This document shows, piece by piece, positions 17,395-25,106 of a stretch of DNA of 64,000 nucleotides. A program made the position numbers and the translations under genes. Position 1 is the stretch's first letter; each line of letters starts with the position of its first letter. The notes under the pieces were generated by a model. The model had not been told where the DNA came from. It worked only from the letters and a program-made list of their open reading frames with translations, and did no database searches. This DNA comes from Planctomycetaceae bacterium (GTDB taxonomy: Bacteria; Planctomycetota; Phycisphaerae; Phycisphaerales; SM1A02), in NCBI GenBank assembly GCA_947492385.1, contig CANLMX010000003.1, positions 1 to 64,000 on the forward strand. The letters are read 5' to 3'.

Positions 17395-18528
17395 TCACGA
17401 CCCGACGCACGCGCCCCAGTTGCCGAGCAGGACGCCCAGGTCCTGGCCGTCGACCGTGCCGTCGCCGTTGACGTCGGCGGGAACGCCGGACGTTCCCCAG
17501 CTGCCGAGCAGCACGCCCAGGTCCTGGCCGTCGACCTGGCCGTCGCACGTGAGGTCGACGGGGCAGCGCTCGACCTTCGAGATCCAGTGGAAGCTCGAGA
17601 GCGCGATTGTGCCGGACGAACCGCCGACTGAGTTCACGATGGTCCGGTCGTCGCCGGTCACGGGATTGAACGCGCCGACCACGGTTCCTCCCGCGTACAT
17701 GACCTCACCGTTGCCCAGCGGGTAGCAGCCACGGGGGCTGACGCCGCCAAAGGGCCCGAGCGTGCGGTGGTACGAGGGAATGTCCTGCCGCGGCTGGCCG
17801 TTGGCATCGAAGAAGTAGACGCCGTAGTTGCCGCTGAAGCACGCCACCGCGACGCCGCCTCCCGGCATCGACGAGACCTGCTGCGGGAACTTCACGCCGG
17901 TGTCGTCGGGCTGGTGCCACACGGAGGCCGTGGTGCCGTCGAACGAGACCTTCACGAGGCTGCTCGGGAGCGACACGCTCGAGCCGCCGCTTGCGACGAC
18001 GAAGCCATCGGCGATCGGCGCGAAGCCCCAGGTGCGCACGAAGAGCGTCGAGCGCGAGACCTCCGTGAGCCCGCTGCCGTCCGCGTTCATTGACCAGATC
18101 GAGTTGAGCCCGCCCTCGGAGTTCAGCGTGAGGCTCGACATGGTGAACCACACCTTGCCGTTGAACCAATAGACCTGCTGCGGGTCGCACACGCCCGACG
18201 TCTGGTCGACGACCATGCGCTCGAAGGTTCCGCACGGCGAGTACTCGAGCACGCCGTCGGCCAGGCTGCAGCCGAGCCCGAAAGCCGGATCCGCAAGCAG
18301 CAGCTTCCCGTTCGGCAGCTGCGCGACGCTGCGCACCTGCGACATGTACGGGTCCTCGGGGACGTAGTCCTCGGTGATCAGCGAGCCGTCCCAGGCGCTG
18401 AAGGCCCACACCTTGTCCTGCGTGGTGTCGGGGATCAGGATGATCGAATCGGCAATCGCGGCAGCGGCGGGAACGATCGCGCACGCGAGCGCGGCGGCGC
18501 GGAGGCATCGGGTCTGGGAAGCAGGCAT
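17395..18528 (-). CDS. secreted beta-propeller-like protein with dockerin-like C-terminus
   Basis: The 377-residue protein has a signal peptide ending near AIADS. The middle is made of repeated strands with a W/F-S-x-DG pattern (VWAFSAWDGSL, SIWSMNADGSGL, VYFFDANGQP) that suggests a YncE- or SMP-30-like propeller. Two dockerin type I-like repeats close it (DGQVDGQDLGVLLGSWG and a near copy ending GNWG). No catalytic residue is identifiable. Probably an extracellular or cell-surface protein. Confidence 0.85.
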   Translation of the reverse strand: MPASQTRCLRAAALACAIVPAAAAIADSIILIPDTTQDKVWAFSAWDGSLITEDYVPEDPYMSQVRSVAQLPNGKLLLADPAFGLGCSLADGVLEYSPCGTFERMVVDQTSGVCDPQQVYWFNGKVWFTMSSLTLNSEGGLNSIWSMNADGSGLTEVSRSTLFVRTWGFAPIADGFVVASGGSSVSLPSSLVKVSFDGTTASVWHQPDDTGVKFPQQVSSMPGGGVAVACFSGNYGVYFFDANGQPRQDIPSYHRTLGPFGGVSPRGCYPLGNGEVMYAGGTVVGAFNPVTGDDRTIVNSVGGSSGTIALSSFHWISKVERCPVDLTCDGQVDGQDLGVLLGSWGTSGVPADVNGDGTVDGQDLGVLLGNWGACVGS

Positions 18529-18563
18529 TGCGCCATTGTTACGCCGATCAACCGGGAGGACAA

Positions 18564-18576
18564 CCACGAATCGTGG
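18564..18576. promoter_or_regulatory. short palindrome between divergent exported-protein genes
   Basis: CCACGA and TCGTGG form a perfect inverted repeat around one base, in the 164-bp gap between the divergent genes at 18528 and 18693. It could be an operator, but a 6-bp arm is short enough to arise by chance. Confidence 0.2.
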
Positions 18577-18692
18577 CGGGATTTCTGATTTTGAACGGAT
18601 ATTCCGCCGTGATTCCCGGACCGGCCCGTGCCGTCCCTTACCCTCGGCGGCGCGCAAGGAACGACGCGGCACGGCCGCGAAGGGACGCAATC

Positions 18693-19586
18693 ATGACGGT
18701 CATCGGATATCGGGAAGCGGGTGCCCGCGCGGGCACCGGGGCGATCGCATGCTCGGCGTGCGCCGCGATGGTGGCAAGCGCGGCCAGCGCGGGACTCGCG
18801 GGTGTGGGCGGGAGCTTCGGAGGTGCGTTCGGCGGCGGCAGCGAGGGCGGCGCGGCGAATGGTGGGACGCCGCTCCGGCTCACTGAGCTCCGCGTCGACC
18901 AGCAGGGAACGGATTCGGACGAGTACTTCGAGATCTCAGGAACCCCGGGCGCATCGCTCGCGGGCTGCTGGTTCGTTGCGATCGGGGACGGCGCCTCCGA
19001 CCCTGCGGGCGTGGTCGAGATGGCGATCAACCTCGGCACGTGGTCGCTCGGTGCGAACGGATGCCTCGTGGCGCACGAAGCGACCTTCGGCACGGTGGCG
19101 TTTGACGGCCGCACGCTGCAGGTGCACCCGGATGCGACGAACGTGACCATCGGGACCGGCGACTCGCTGAACTTCGAGAACTCCGACAGCATCACCTACC
19201 TGTTGGTGAGCGGGTTCGCGGGCACGGTGGGCGCCGACCTCGACACGAACAACGACGGGGTGCTCGACCTCATGCCGTGGACGTCCGTGATCGACTCGGT
19301 CGCGTTCATCCGTGCAGGCTCGAAGGACCCCGTCTATTCCGAGGCCCGGCTGGGGCCCGTCGACCTGACCGCGACCGGCGGAATGCCGCCGCACGGATGG
19401 CGCGACGCGAAGGGCTGGCACGCGGGCGGGTACGCGTCATGGAGCGAGGACACGCCGGGCACGTCATCGGTGATCCCGGCGCCGGGCGCCGCGGTCACGA
19501 TGCTGGCGGCGCTTGCGGTGGGCAGGGCACGCGCGCGCGGAGGCCAGCCCCCACGCACGCGAACCCGCGGCCGGTACCGCGCGTAA
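18693..19586 (+). CDS. exported lamin-tail-domain-like protein with PEP-CTERM-type anchor
   Basis: The 297-residue protein has an N-terminal hydrophobic signal segment and a Gly-rich stretch. A domain follows that reads LRLTELRVDQQGTDSDEYFE, GCWFVAIGDG and LVAHEATFG, which resembles the lamin-tail/Ig-like LTD fold. The last ~30 residues are IPAPGAAVTMLAALAVGRAR plus Arg, that is a Pro-Ala-Pro motif, one membrane helix and a basic end, matching the PEP-CTERM sorting signal in its planctomycete PAPGA form. ATG 18693 has AAGGGA upstream. Confidence 0.82.
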   Translation: MTVIGYREAGARAGTGAIACSACAAMVASAASAGLAGVGGSFGGAFGGGSEGGAANGGTPLRLTELRVDQQGTDSDEYFEISGTPGASLAGCWFVAIGDGASDPAGVVEMAINLGTWSLGANGCLVAHEATFGTVAFDGRTLQVHPDATNVTIGTGDSLNFENSDSITYLLVSGFAGTVGADLDTNNDGVLDLMPWTSVIDSVAFIRAGSKDPVYSEARLGPVDLTATGGMPPHGWRDAKGWHAGGYASWSEDTPGTSSVIPAPGAAVTMLAALAVGRARARGGQPPRTRTRGRYRA

Positions 19587-19597
19587 CACCTGGGTCG

Positions 19598-20869
19598 TCA
19601 GCGGCGGGGCCCGGGATCACCCTTCGCGGGATCCCTGGCCCCGTCCGCCTCGACGGTCGGTGCGAGCATCGGCTCCAGCACCTGCAGGGTGCGCATGGCG
19701 TAGCCCGTGGCGTAGGCGAAGCCGTAGCCGTAGAGCGGGTAGTCGAACCAGCTGCCGTCGGCGTTCTGGTCGATGCGCATCTGCGAGGCGAGCCATCGCA
19801 CGAGTTCGTCGCGTGCGGCGCCGGGCGAGGACAGTTCGAGCGCGCGCGCCGCGTAGTAGTGACCGAAGAAGTAGTAGTAGCCCGAGTTGCGGTAGTACGC
19901 CTCGTGCGGCATCACGCGCCCGCGCGCGATCTCGACGTAGTGGTGCCGCTCGCGAAGCAGCGCGACGCCCGCACGCAGCGCATCGCCGTCCGTACCGGGG
20001 ACGCCGAGCCGCGCGAGCGCCACGTTGCAGGCCTGCAGGCGGCAGCTGGCGCCCGAGATCCGGTTGTAGTCGGCGCCCACGGAAAGTTCCGCGTACGTGC
20101 CGTACGCGTATGCGCCATTCGGGATGCGCAGCCGCTCGATGCACCGCGCCGCATCCGAGAGCGTGCCCTCGGGAACCTCGGCGCCCTGCGCGCGCGCGTC
20201 GAGCAGCGCCTCGACCATGGCGGCGGTGTTGAAGCTGGTGCTCTCGTGTCCACTGGGACTCTGGCCCACGTGGTTGAAGTCGTAGTACGCCCAGCCACCG
20301 TCGGCGCTCTGTTCGCGCCGGGCGACCTGCGCCTCGCGCGCAAGCACCCCACGCCACGCGTCATGGTGCATGGCCAGCGCCGGGTCGCCGACGACCGCGG
20401 CCCCCAGTTCCAGCAGGTACGTGTGCGCCCACACGCTGTAGAACGTGTTGCCGCTCGCTCGGCCCACCTCGCCCTGGGCAAGAAGCCACGCCAGCCCACG
20501 GTCCAAGGCCGCGCGGGCGCGGGCGTCGCTGCGCGCCGGCTGCACCAGCGCCCAGCACGCAAGCGCCGAGGTTGCCGTGTGGAACGCGCGGTGGCTTGCC
20601 TGGGTGTCGAGGAACACCTCACGGGCGCGCGGGCTCTCGAAGGAGCCGAAGCTGCCGTCCGGCCGCTGGTTCGCCAGAAGCCACGCCAGCCCGCGCGCAT
20701 GCGAATCACGGACGCACGCGAGCGCCTCCGCGGCATCCGGCACCGGACGCATCGCGGGCGGCGTCTCGGTGGACGCCGTACCGCCGCCCGTCGAGGCGCA
20801 CGAGGTGCACGCGACGGCGGCGAGCACCGCGAGCGCCGCGCGGGCGTGCCGGGCCACGCGGGCCGTCAT
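19598..20869 (-). CDS. lipoprotein with alpha/alpha-toroid (prenyltransferase/squalene-cyclase-like) repeats
   Basis: The 423-residue protein starts with a lipobox (AVACTSC). It has repeated helical hairpins with QW-like turns, including NQRPDGSFGSFES, SADGGWAYYDF and NADGSWFDYPLYG, as in the terpenoid cyclase / protein prenyltransferase toroid fold. The DxDD or catalytic Asp motifs of true cyclases are not seen, so it is more likely a binding protein. ATG 20869 gives a correct lipoprotein signal. It lies 40 bases after the adaptor gene stop. Confidence 0.82.
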   Translation of the reverse strand: MTARVARHARAALAVLAAVACTSCASTGGGTASTETPPAMRPVPDAAEALACVRDSHARGLAWLLANQRPDGSFGSFESPRAREVFLDTQASHRAFHTATSALACWALVQPARSDARARAALDRGLAWLLAQGEVGRASGNTFYSVWAHTYLLELGAAVVGDPALAMHHDAWRGVLAREAQVARREQSADGGWAYYDFNHVGQSPSGHESTSFNTAAMVEALLDARAQGAEVPEGTLSDAARCIERLRIPNGAYAYGTYAELSVGADYNRISGASCRLQACNVALARLGVPGTDGDALRAGVALLRERHHYVEIARGRVMPHEAYYRNSGYYYFFGHYYAARALELSSPGAARDELVRWLASQMRIDQNADGSWFDYPLYGYGFAYATGYAMRTLQVLEPMLAPTVEADGARDPAKGDPGPRR

Positions 20870-20909
20870 GCGCCGCGGGCGCACCGCCGCACTCCGCCCA
20901 TGGTGCCCA

Positions 20910-22313
20910 TCACGCATCGGGCACGACCACCTGCTGACCGGGCTCGAGCCCCGCGAGCACCTCGGTTCGTTCGCCATCGGATGCACCCACCGTCACCGCT
21001 CGCTCCTCTTCGCCTTCGCCCACGCGCACCCGCACCGTCCAGCGTCCCATGGATGCCTTCACGGCCTTCGACGGCACGAGCACGCGGTCGGCCAGGGTGG
21101 ACCGGACCACCACACGCGCTTCCATGCCGGGAAGCAGGCGCGCGTCCGGGCCTTGCACGACGCCGGTGAATGCGAACGCGGCGCCCTCGCCCTCGGGTGC
21201 ACCGACCATGACCACCTCGTCGACGGTGACGGTCGCGCGGACCTCTGGGCGTGCGGGGAACCACGCCTCGAGGGTCATCCCCGCGTTCACGAAGCGCATG
21301 GCGTCCGCATTCAGCGTCCCGCGCACGCGCAGGCGGGACAGGTCCACCACCTCCGCGAGCACCTGCCCAGGCTGGAGGCGGTCGCCCGCGTCGCGCAGCA
21401 TCTGCACCAGGTAGCCGTCGGCGGGGCTCCGGACCTCCATCGACCGGCCGTCGGACTCCAGGTCCGCGAGGCGGCGCTCGAGGTCGCGGAGCGATCGCTC
21501 GGCCTGCGCCACGTCGAGCATCATGCGCACCTCGCCCAGCCGGTCACCGAGCGCGGCCGCCTCGAGCGCCAGCGCGGCGTCCTTGGCCTGGTCCTCGATG
21601 CGGCGCGTCTCGTTGGGGTGACGAATCTCGCGGAAGACCTGGTGGTCGCGCGCCGCGTGGCGGGCAAACACCTCGCCGCGCTCGACGCTGCGCCGTGCCC
21701 GCTCGAGGACGATGTCCTTGGTCTCGGTCTGCAGGGACGTGCCCTGGTACATCCGCTCGAGCTGCGCGAGTTCGTCGCGGCTGTCCCGGAGCCCGTCCAT
21801 CGACATCTTCAGCGAAAGCTCGGCCATCTCGAGTCCCTTCGCGGACTCGTACTCACGGTGCAACGCGAGCGACTGGTCAGCCAGCCGCGCGGCCAGACGC
21901 GCGCGCTCGAGGGCCGCATCGGACTGCCGTGCCTGGAGCGCCTGCTCCTCCCGCTGCATTGCAAGTCGCTGCCGCGATTCCTCGACCTGCGTGCGAAGAT
22001 CGGCCAGCATCCGCTCGAAGTCCTTGCCCACAAGCGTCGCGATCGACTCGCCCGCTCGCACGGGTCCGCTTCGCCGGGCGACCGTTCCCACCGTGACCTG
22101 CCCCTGGAAGGCCTCGAACTCCAGGCGCAGCGGCACGCCACGCATCGGCTCCACGCGCGCCGCGCGTTCGACGGTCACGGTGAGGCTGCCGCGCTCGACG
22201 GGGGCCACCTTCGGAGCGGCGGGTTGCGCGGGGCCTTGATCGCCGGCACGCGTGCCGGTTCCAGCACCCAGGGCCGCTGCGGCCACGAACACGATGACGC
22301 TGCTGATTCGCAT
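20910..22313 (-). CDS. efflux-type periplasmic adaptor subunit (HlyD/RND family)
   Basis: The 467-residue protein has a signal segment, a split lipoyl/barrel-sandwich domain (GTVARRSGPVRAGESIATL and VRSPADGYLVQMLRDAGDRL) around a long coiled coil (about residues 90-300), then beta-barrel and membrane-proximal domains with VPSKAVKASMGRWTVRV. This is the architecture of membrane fusion adaptors of tripartite pumps. No pump or outer membrane channel gene is beside it. ATG 22313 is preferred to TTG 22319. Confidence 0.9.
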   Translation of the reverse strand: MRISSVIVFVAAAALGAGTGTRAGDQGPAQPAAPKVAPVERGSLTVTVERAARVEPMRGVPLRLEFEAFQGQVTVGTVARRSGPVRAGESIATLVGKDFERMLADLRTQVEESRQRLAMQREEQALQARQSDAALERARLAARLADQSLALHREYESAKGLEMAELSLKMSMDGLRDSRDELAQLERMYQGTSLQTETKDIVLERARRSVERGEVFARHAARDHQVFREIRHPNETRRIEDQAKDAALALEAAALGDRLGEVRMMLDVAQAERSLRDLERRLADLESDGRSMEVRSPADGYLVQMLRDAGDRLQPGQVLAEVVDLSRLRVRGTLNADAMRFVNAGMTLEAWFPARPEVRATVTVDEVVMVGAPEGEGAAFAFTGVVQGPDARLLPGMEARVVVRSTLADRVLVPSKAVKASMGRWTVRVRVGEGEEERAVTVGASDGERTEVLAGLEPGQQVVVPDA

Positions 22314-22347
22314 GCGCAAACGCTACCCGCACCGGTCCACGGGGCGT

Positions 22348-22686
22348 TCAGGCGGCCACGGCGATGGTGCCCGCGAAGCGCCCGTCGGTCGAGACGAAGA
22401 GCACGCCGTCGCACAGCGGCACGGCGCCGGCCTCGGTCAGGTCGACCCCGTTGGAGAGGAGCCACTCGGGCCCGCCCACCAGGATCCGAGACCCCGACAC
22501 CACCCCCGCGGCGCCGCCGCAGGGCGAACGCTCGCAGTTGCGTGCCTCGACCACGCTCACGATCCTCGCATCGGCCTCGCGAAGCAGTGCACCCGCCACC
22601 GGGTGACCGGCACCGCACGCGACCGCCGTCGCGGCGCGGAGCAGGTCCGATTCCCCCATCCAGTCCACGGGCAGCACGGTGACCAC
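22348..22686 (-). CDS. stand-alone nucleotide-binding (N) domain of a P1B-type ATPase
   Basis: The 112-residue protein starts at GTG 22686. It reads as the ATP-binding domain of a heavy-metal P-type ATPase: AGHPVAGALLREA carries the HP motif (residues 28-29) diagnostic of P1B pumps. GVVSGSRILVGGPEWLL and DGRFAGTIAVAA then follow in the family order. The phosphorylation loop (DKTGT), the GDGxND hinge and all membrane helices are absent. It ends where the P-domain would resume. It may be a decayed remnant or a real small domain protein. It stops 34 bases before the adaptor gene. Confidence 0.65.
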   Translation of the reverse strand: MVTVLPVDWMGESDLLRAATAVACGAGHPVAGALLREADARIVSVVEARNCERSPCGGAAGVVSGSRILVGGPEWLLSNGVDLTEAGAVPLCDGVLFVSTDGRFAGTIAVAA

Positions 22687-22754
22687 GCGGCGAGTGTACG
22701 GACGCGCACGGCGGGGCTACCGTACGCATCCACACGCCACCCAGGAGCCGATGC

Positions 22755-23111
22755 ATGGACACCGCACCACCGACCGCGCCGATCGCACCGCCGCCCACCG
22801 GCACGTCCGCGTGGCCGCCGACCATGATCGCCGTGCCCATGCTGGTCTCCGGGATCTGCAACGTGCTGACCGCACTCGGATGGGGATCGACGTGCCTGCT
22901 CGCGTTCGTCGGGCTGCCGTGCCTTGCACTCGGCATCGTCGAGCTCGTGACCTACGGGAACGGTGCATCGTTCGACCGCCGCGCCTACCTCGACCGCGCG
23001 AAGCTGCTGGGGATCCTGGCCATCTGCTCGGTGCTCTTCGGAAACGTCCCCTCGCTGGTGTGCGGGATCGTGATCCTCACGCAGCTGCCGGGCGCCCGCG
23101 CGCAGGCGTGA
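22755..23111 (+). CDS. small membrane protein
   Basis: The 118-residue protein has a Pro-rich N-terminus and two or three hydrophobic segments (MIAVPMLVSGICNVLTAL, LLAFVGLPCLALGIVELV, LLGILAICSVLFGNVPSLV). No family was recognised. AGGAG sits upstream of ATG 22755; another ATG at 22751 is out of frame. It is divergent from the P1B-domain gene. Confidence 0.75.
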   Translation: MDTAPPTAPIAPPPTGTSAWPPTMIAVPMLVSGICNVLTALGWGSTCLLAFVGLPCLALGIVELVTYGNGASFDRRAYLDRAKLLGILAICSVLFGNVPSLVCGIVILTQLPGARAQA

Positions 23112-23154
23112 ACGCGCCACGCGGCGCCGCGCGCGCGTCGTTTCGTTTGCGACC

Positions 23155-23622
23155 CTACCGCCCGATCGGCTGCGGCTCGCCCGCATCGCGCGGGCCCGCG
23201 GGCTGGAAGCGGCCGTCGACCATGAGTTCGAGCGGCGGCTGGCCCGTCGTCTCGAGCTTCACGCTGCGGACCTGGTCGCCCTCGGAGGCGCGGAACCGCG
23301 CAAGCACGGTGACGGCGATCGACCGTCCCCCGCCGATGGACGCCGGCAACGCCGGCTCGGTCGTGACCTCGGTGCCGATCGGCACGCGCAGGCTCTCGAT
23401 GCGGACGGTGCCGAGCGACCGGTTGCGGAGGACGAACGTGGCGGGAACGTCGACCGCGTCGTCGGCTCCCTGCGGGGGCGGCGTGATCCACTGCGTGACG
23501 CCGCGCGGGCCCTCAAGGTCGGCAAGCCGCGCCGTGCAGCCCACGAGCGCGACGCACGCGCCGGCCAGCGCGGCCGTCGCGACGGCCGTCGCGCGGGGCC
23601 GGGCAAGGCGCGCGGCGCGCAT
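23155..23622 (-). CDS. small lipoprotein, DUF1573-like Ig fold
   Basis: The 155-residue protein has a lipobox (ACVALVGC). The mature part is a single beta domain reading ATFVLRNRSLGTVRIESLRVP, which resembles the DUF1573-type Ig-like module common in planctomycetes. The start overlaps the stop of the Gfo/Idh/MocA gene as ATGA, so it is made from the same transcript. Function unknown; periplasmic or outer-membrane anchored. Confidence 0.75.
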   Translation of the reverse strand: MRAARLARPRATAVATAALAGACVALVGCTARLADLEGPRGVTQWITPPPQGADDAVDVPATFVLRNRSLGTVRIESLRVPIGTEVTTEPALPASIGGGRSIAVTVLARFRASEGDQVRSVKLETTGQPPLELMVDGRFQPAGPRDAGEPQPIGR

Positions 23623-25025
23623 CAGAGGTTCTCCACCTTCCAACCGTCTCGGTAGGTCCGGCGCAGCATGGCGCTCGCCTCGGGACTGTTGCGGAAGGTG
23701 CACGTGGCGGCTTCGTACTCGAGCGTCTTGCCCGGATCGAGCGCGCTCATCGCGCCGATCGAAAGGCTCTCGCACATGCGGCCGCCCTTCTCGAAGCGCG
23801 ACACGCACGCATCCTTCTTCCCCGTGACGCACGCGTCGACCCAGTCGTGCCAGTGGTTGCTGCGGCCGAGGTCCTCGGGATTCATCGTCACCGCCTTGCC
23901 GTCGACGAACACGCGTGCCCACGCGTATTCGATGGGGAACCACATGATCCCCTTCTCGCCGACCAGGATGACGCCGCCGTCGCCCTTCACCACGTCCTGG
24001 CCTTCCTTGCCGCCCTCCCAGCCTTCGGGAAGGCCGAGGGCCTTGAAGTCGGGGAACTGCCCGCCGTCGTACCACTTGAGCGTGAGGCCGTCCTTCGAGG
24101 TCTTCGGCGTGGGGCCGTACGTCAGCACCACGGCCTCGCTCTCGGGGAACTGGTCCTTCGACGCCTTCACCGGCGTGCACCGCGCGGTGAGCGGCATGCC
24201 GAGCTCAAGCTCGTAGAACGGGACGTCCAGCATGTGGCAGCCCATGTCGCCGAACGCTCCGGTGCCCCAGTCGATCGTGCCACGCCAGTTGAAGGGCGTG
24301 TACCCGTCCTTCCACGGGCGCGACTGGCTGACGCCGAGGAACAGGTCCCACGACAGCCACTCGGGCATCGGGTCGCTCCCTTCGGGGCGCGGATTGCCCT
24401 GCGGCCACCACCCGGCGGGGCGGTTGGTCCACGCGTGGATCTCCTTCACCGGCCCGATGACGCCGTCGCGCAGCAGCTTCCCGCCCCACTTGCGCCACTT
24501 GGTGGCGATGCGCTGCGTGCCCATCTGCGTGACGAGCTTCGGCTTCGCGGCGGCGACCTCGGCGAGCCGGCGGTTCTCCCACGCGCCATGCGCCAGCGGC
24601 TTCTGGCAATAGACGTGCTTGCCCATGTTCATCGCGGCCATCGCGATGGGAGCGTGCATGTGGTCCGCGGTGCTCACCACCACGGCGTCGAAGCGGTCGC
24701 CCATCTTCGCGAACATCTCGCGCCAGTCGGCGAATGCGGGGACGCCCGGGAAGCGCGGGGCCACGGCGTTGCCCTTGTCGTCCTTGGTGCCAAGCCGCAG
24801 CGCATCGAGCTGCCGGCGGTCGATGTCGCAGAGCGCGGCGATCTCCACCATGCGGTGGCCGGCCACCTCGAGCAGGTCGTTGGTTCCCATGCCGCCGCAG
24901 CCGACCTTGGCCACGCGGAGCTTCTCGTTGGCCCACGGCGTGGGCCGTCGCAGGCCCGACACGGTGCTGAAGACGAACGGCGTCGCGAGGGACGTCAGGA
25001 CGAAGCGGCGGCGCGTGATCTGCAT
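23622..25025 (-). CDS. exported Gfo/Idh/MocA family oxidoreductase
   Basis: The 467-residue protein begins with a twin-arginine signal (QITRRRFVLTSLATPF). A Rossmann motif GCGGMG (42-47) and the conserved QKPLAHG (about 141-147, usually EKP) follow, then the long planctomycete-type C-terminal domain with WRGTIDWGTGAFGDMGCHMLD. Family members are NAD(P)-dependent sugar or inositol oxidoreductases. The Tat signal means it is folded with its cofactor before export. I start at ATG 25025, which gives the intact Tat motif. Confidence 0.92.
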   Translation of the reverse strand: MQITRRRFVLTSLATPFVFSTVSGLRRPTPWANEKLRVAKVGCGGMGTNDLLEVAGHRMVEIAALCDIDRRQLDALRLGTKDDKGNAVAPRFPGVPAFADWREMFAKMGDRFDAVVVSTADHMHAPIAMAAMNMGKHVYCQKPLAHGAWENRRLAEVAAAKPKLVTQMGTQRIATKWRKWGGKLLRDGVIGPVKEIHAWTNRPAGWWPQGNPRPEGSDPMPEWLSWDLFLGVSQSRPWKDGYTPFNWRGTIDWGTGAFGDMGCHMLDVPFYELELGMPLTARCTPVKASKDQFPESEAVVLTYGPTPKTSKDGLTLKWYDGGQFPDFKALGLPEGWEGGKEGQDVVKGDGGVILVGEKGIMWFPIEYAWARVFVDGKAVTMNPEDLGRSNHWHDWVDACVTGKKDACVSRFEKGGRMCESLSIGAMSALDPGKTLEYEAATCTFRNSPEASAMLRRTYRDGWKVENL

Positions 25026-25106
25026 GAGCGCATTGAACACGAAGAGCCGCACCGGCGCGAACGCGCGACGCCTCCGGGCTCGCCCGCGCGGCTCACCGGC
25101 GCACGC

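Noticed and set aside
19277-22682. Long plus-strand frames opposite the toroid lipoprotein and the adaptor gene
   Set aside because: They are shadows of two well-supported minus-strand genes.
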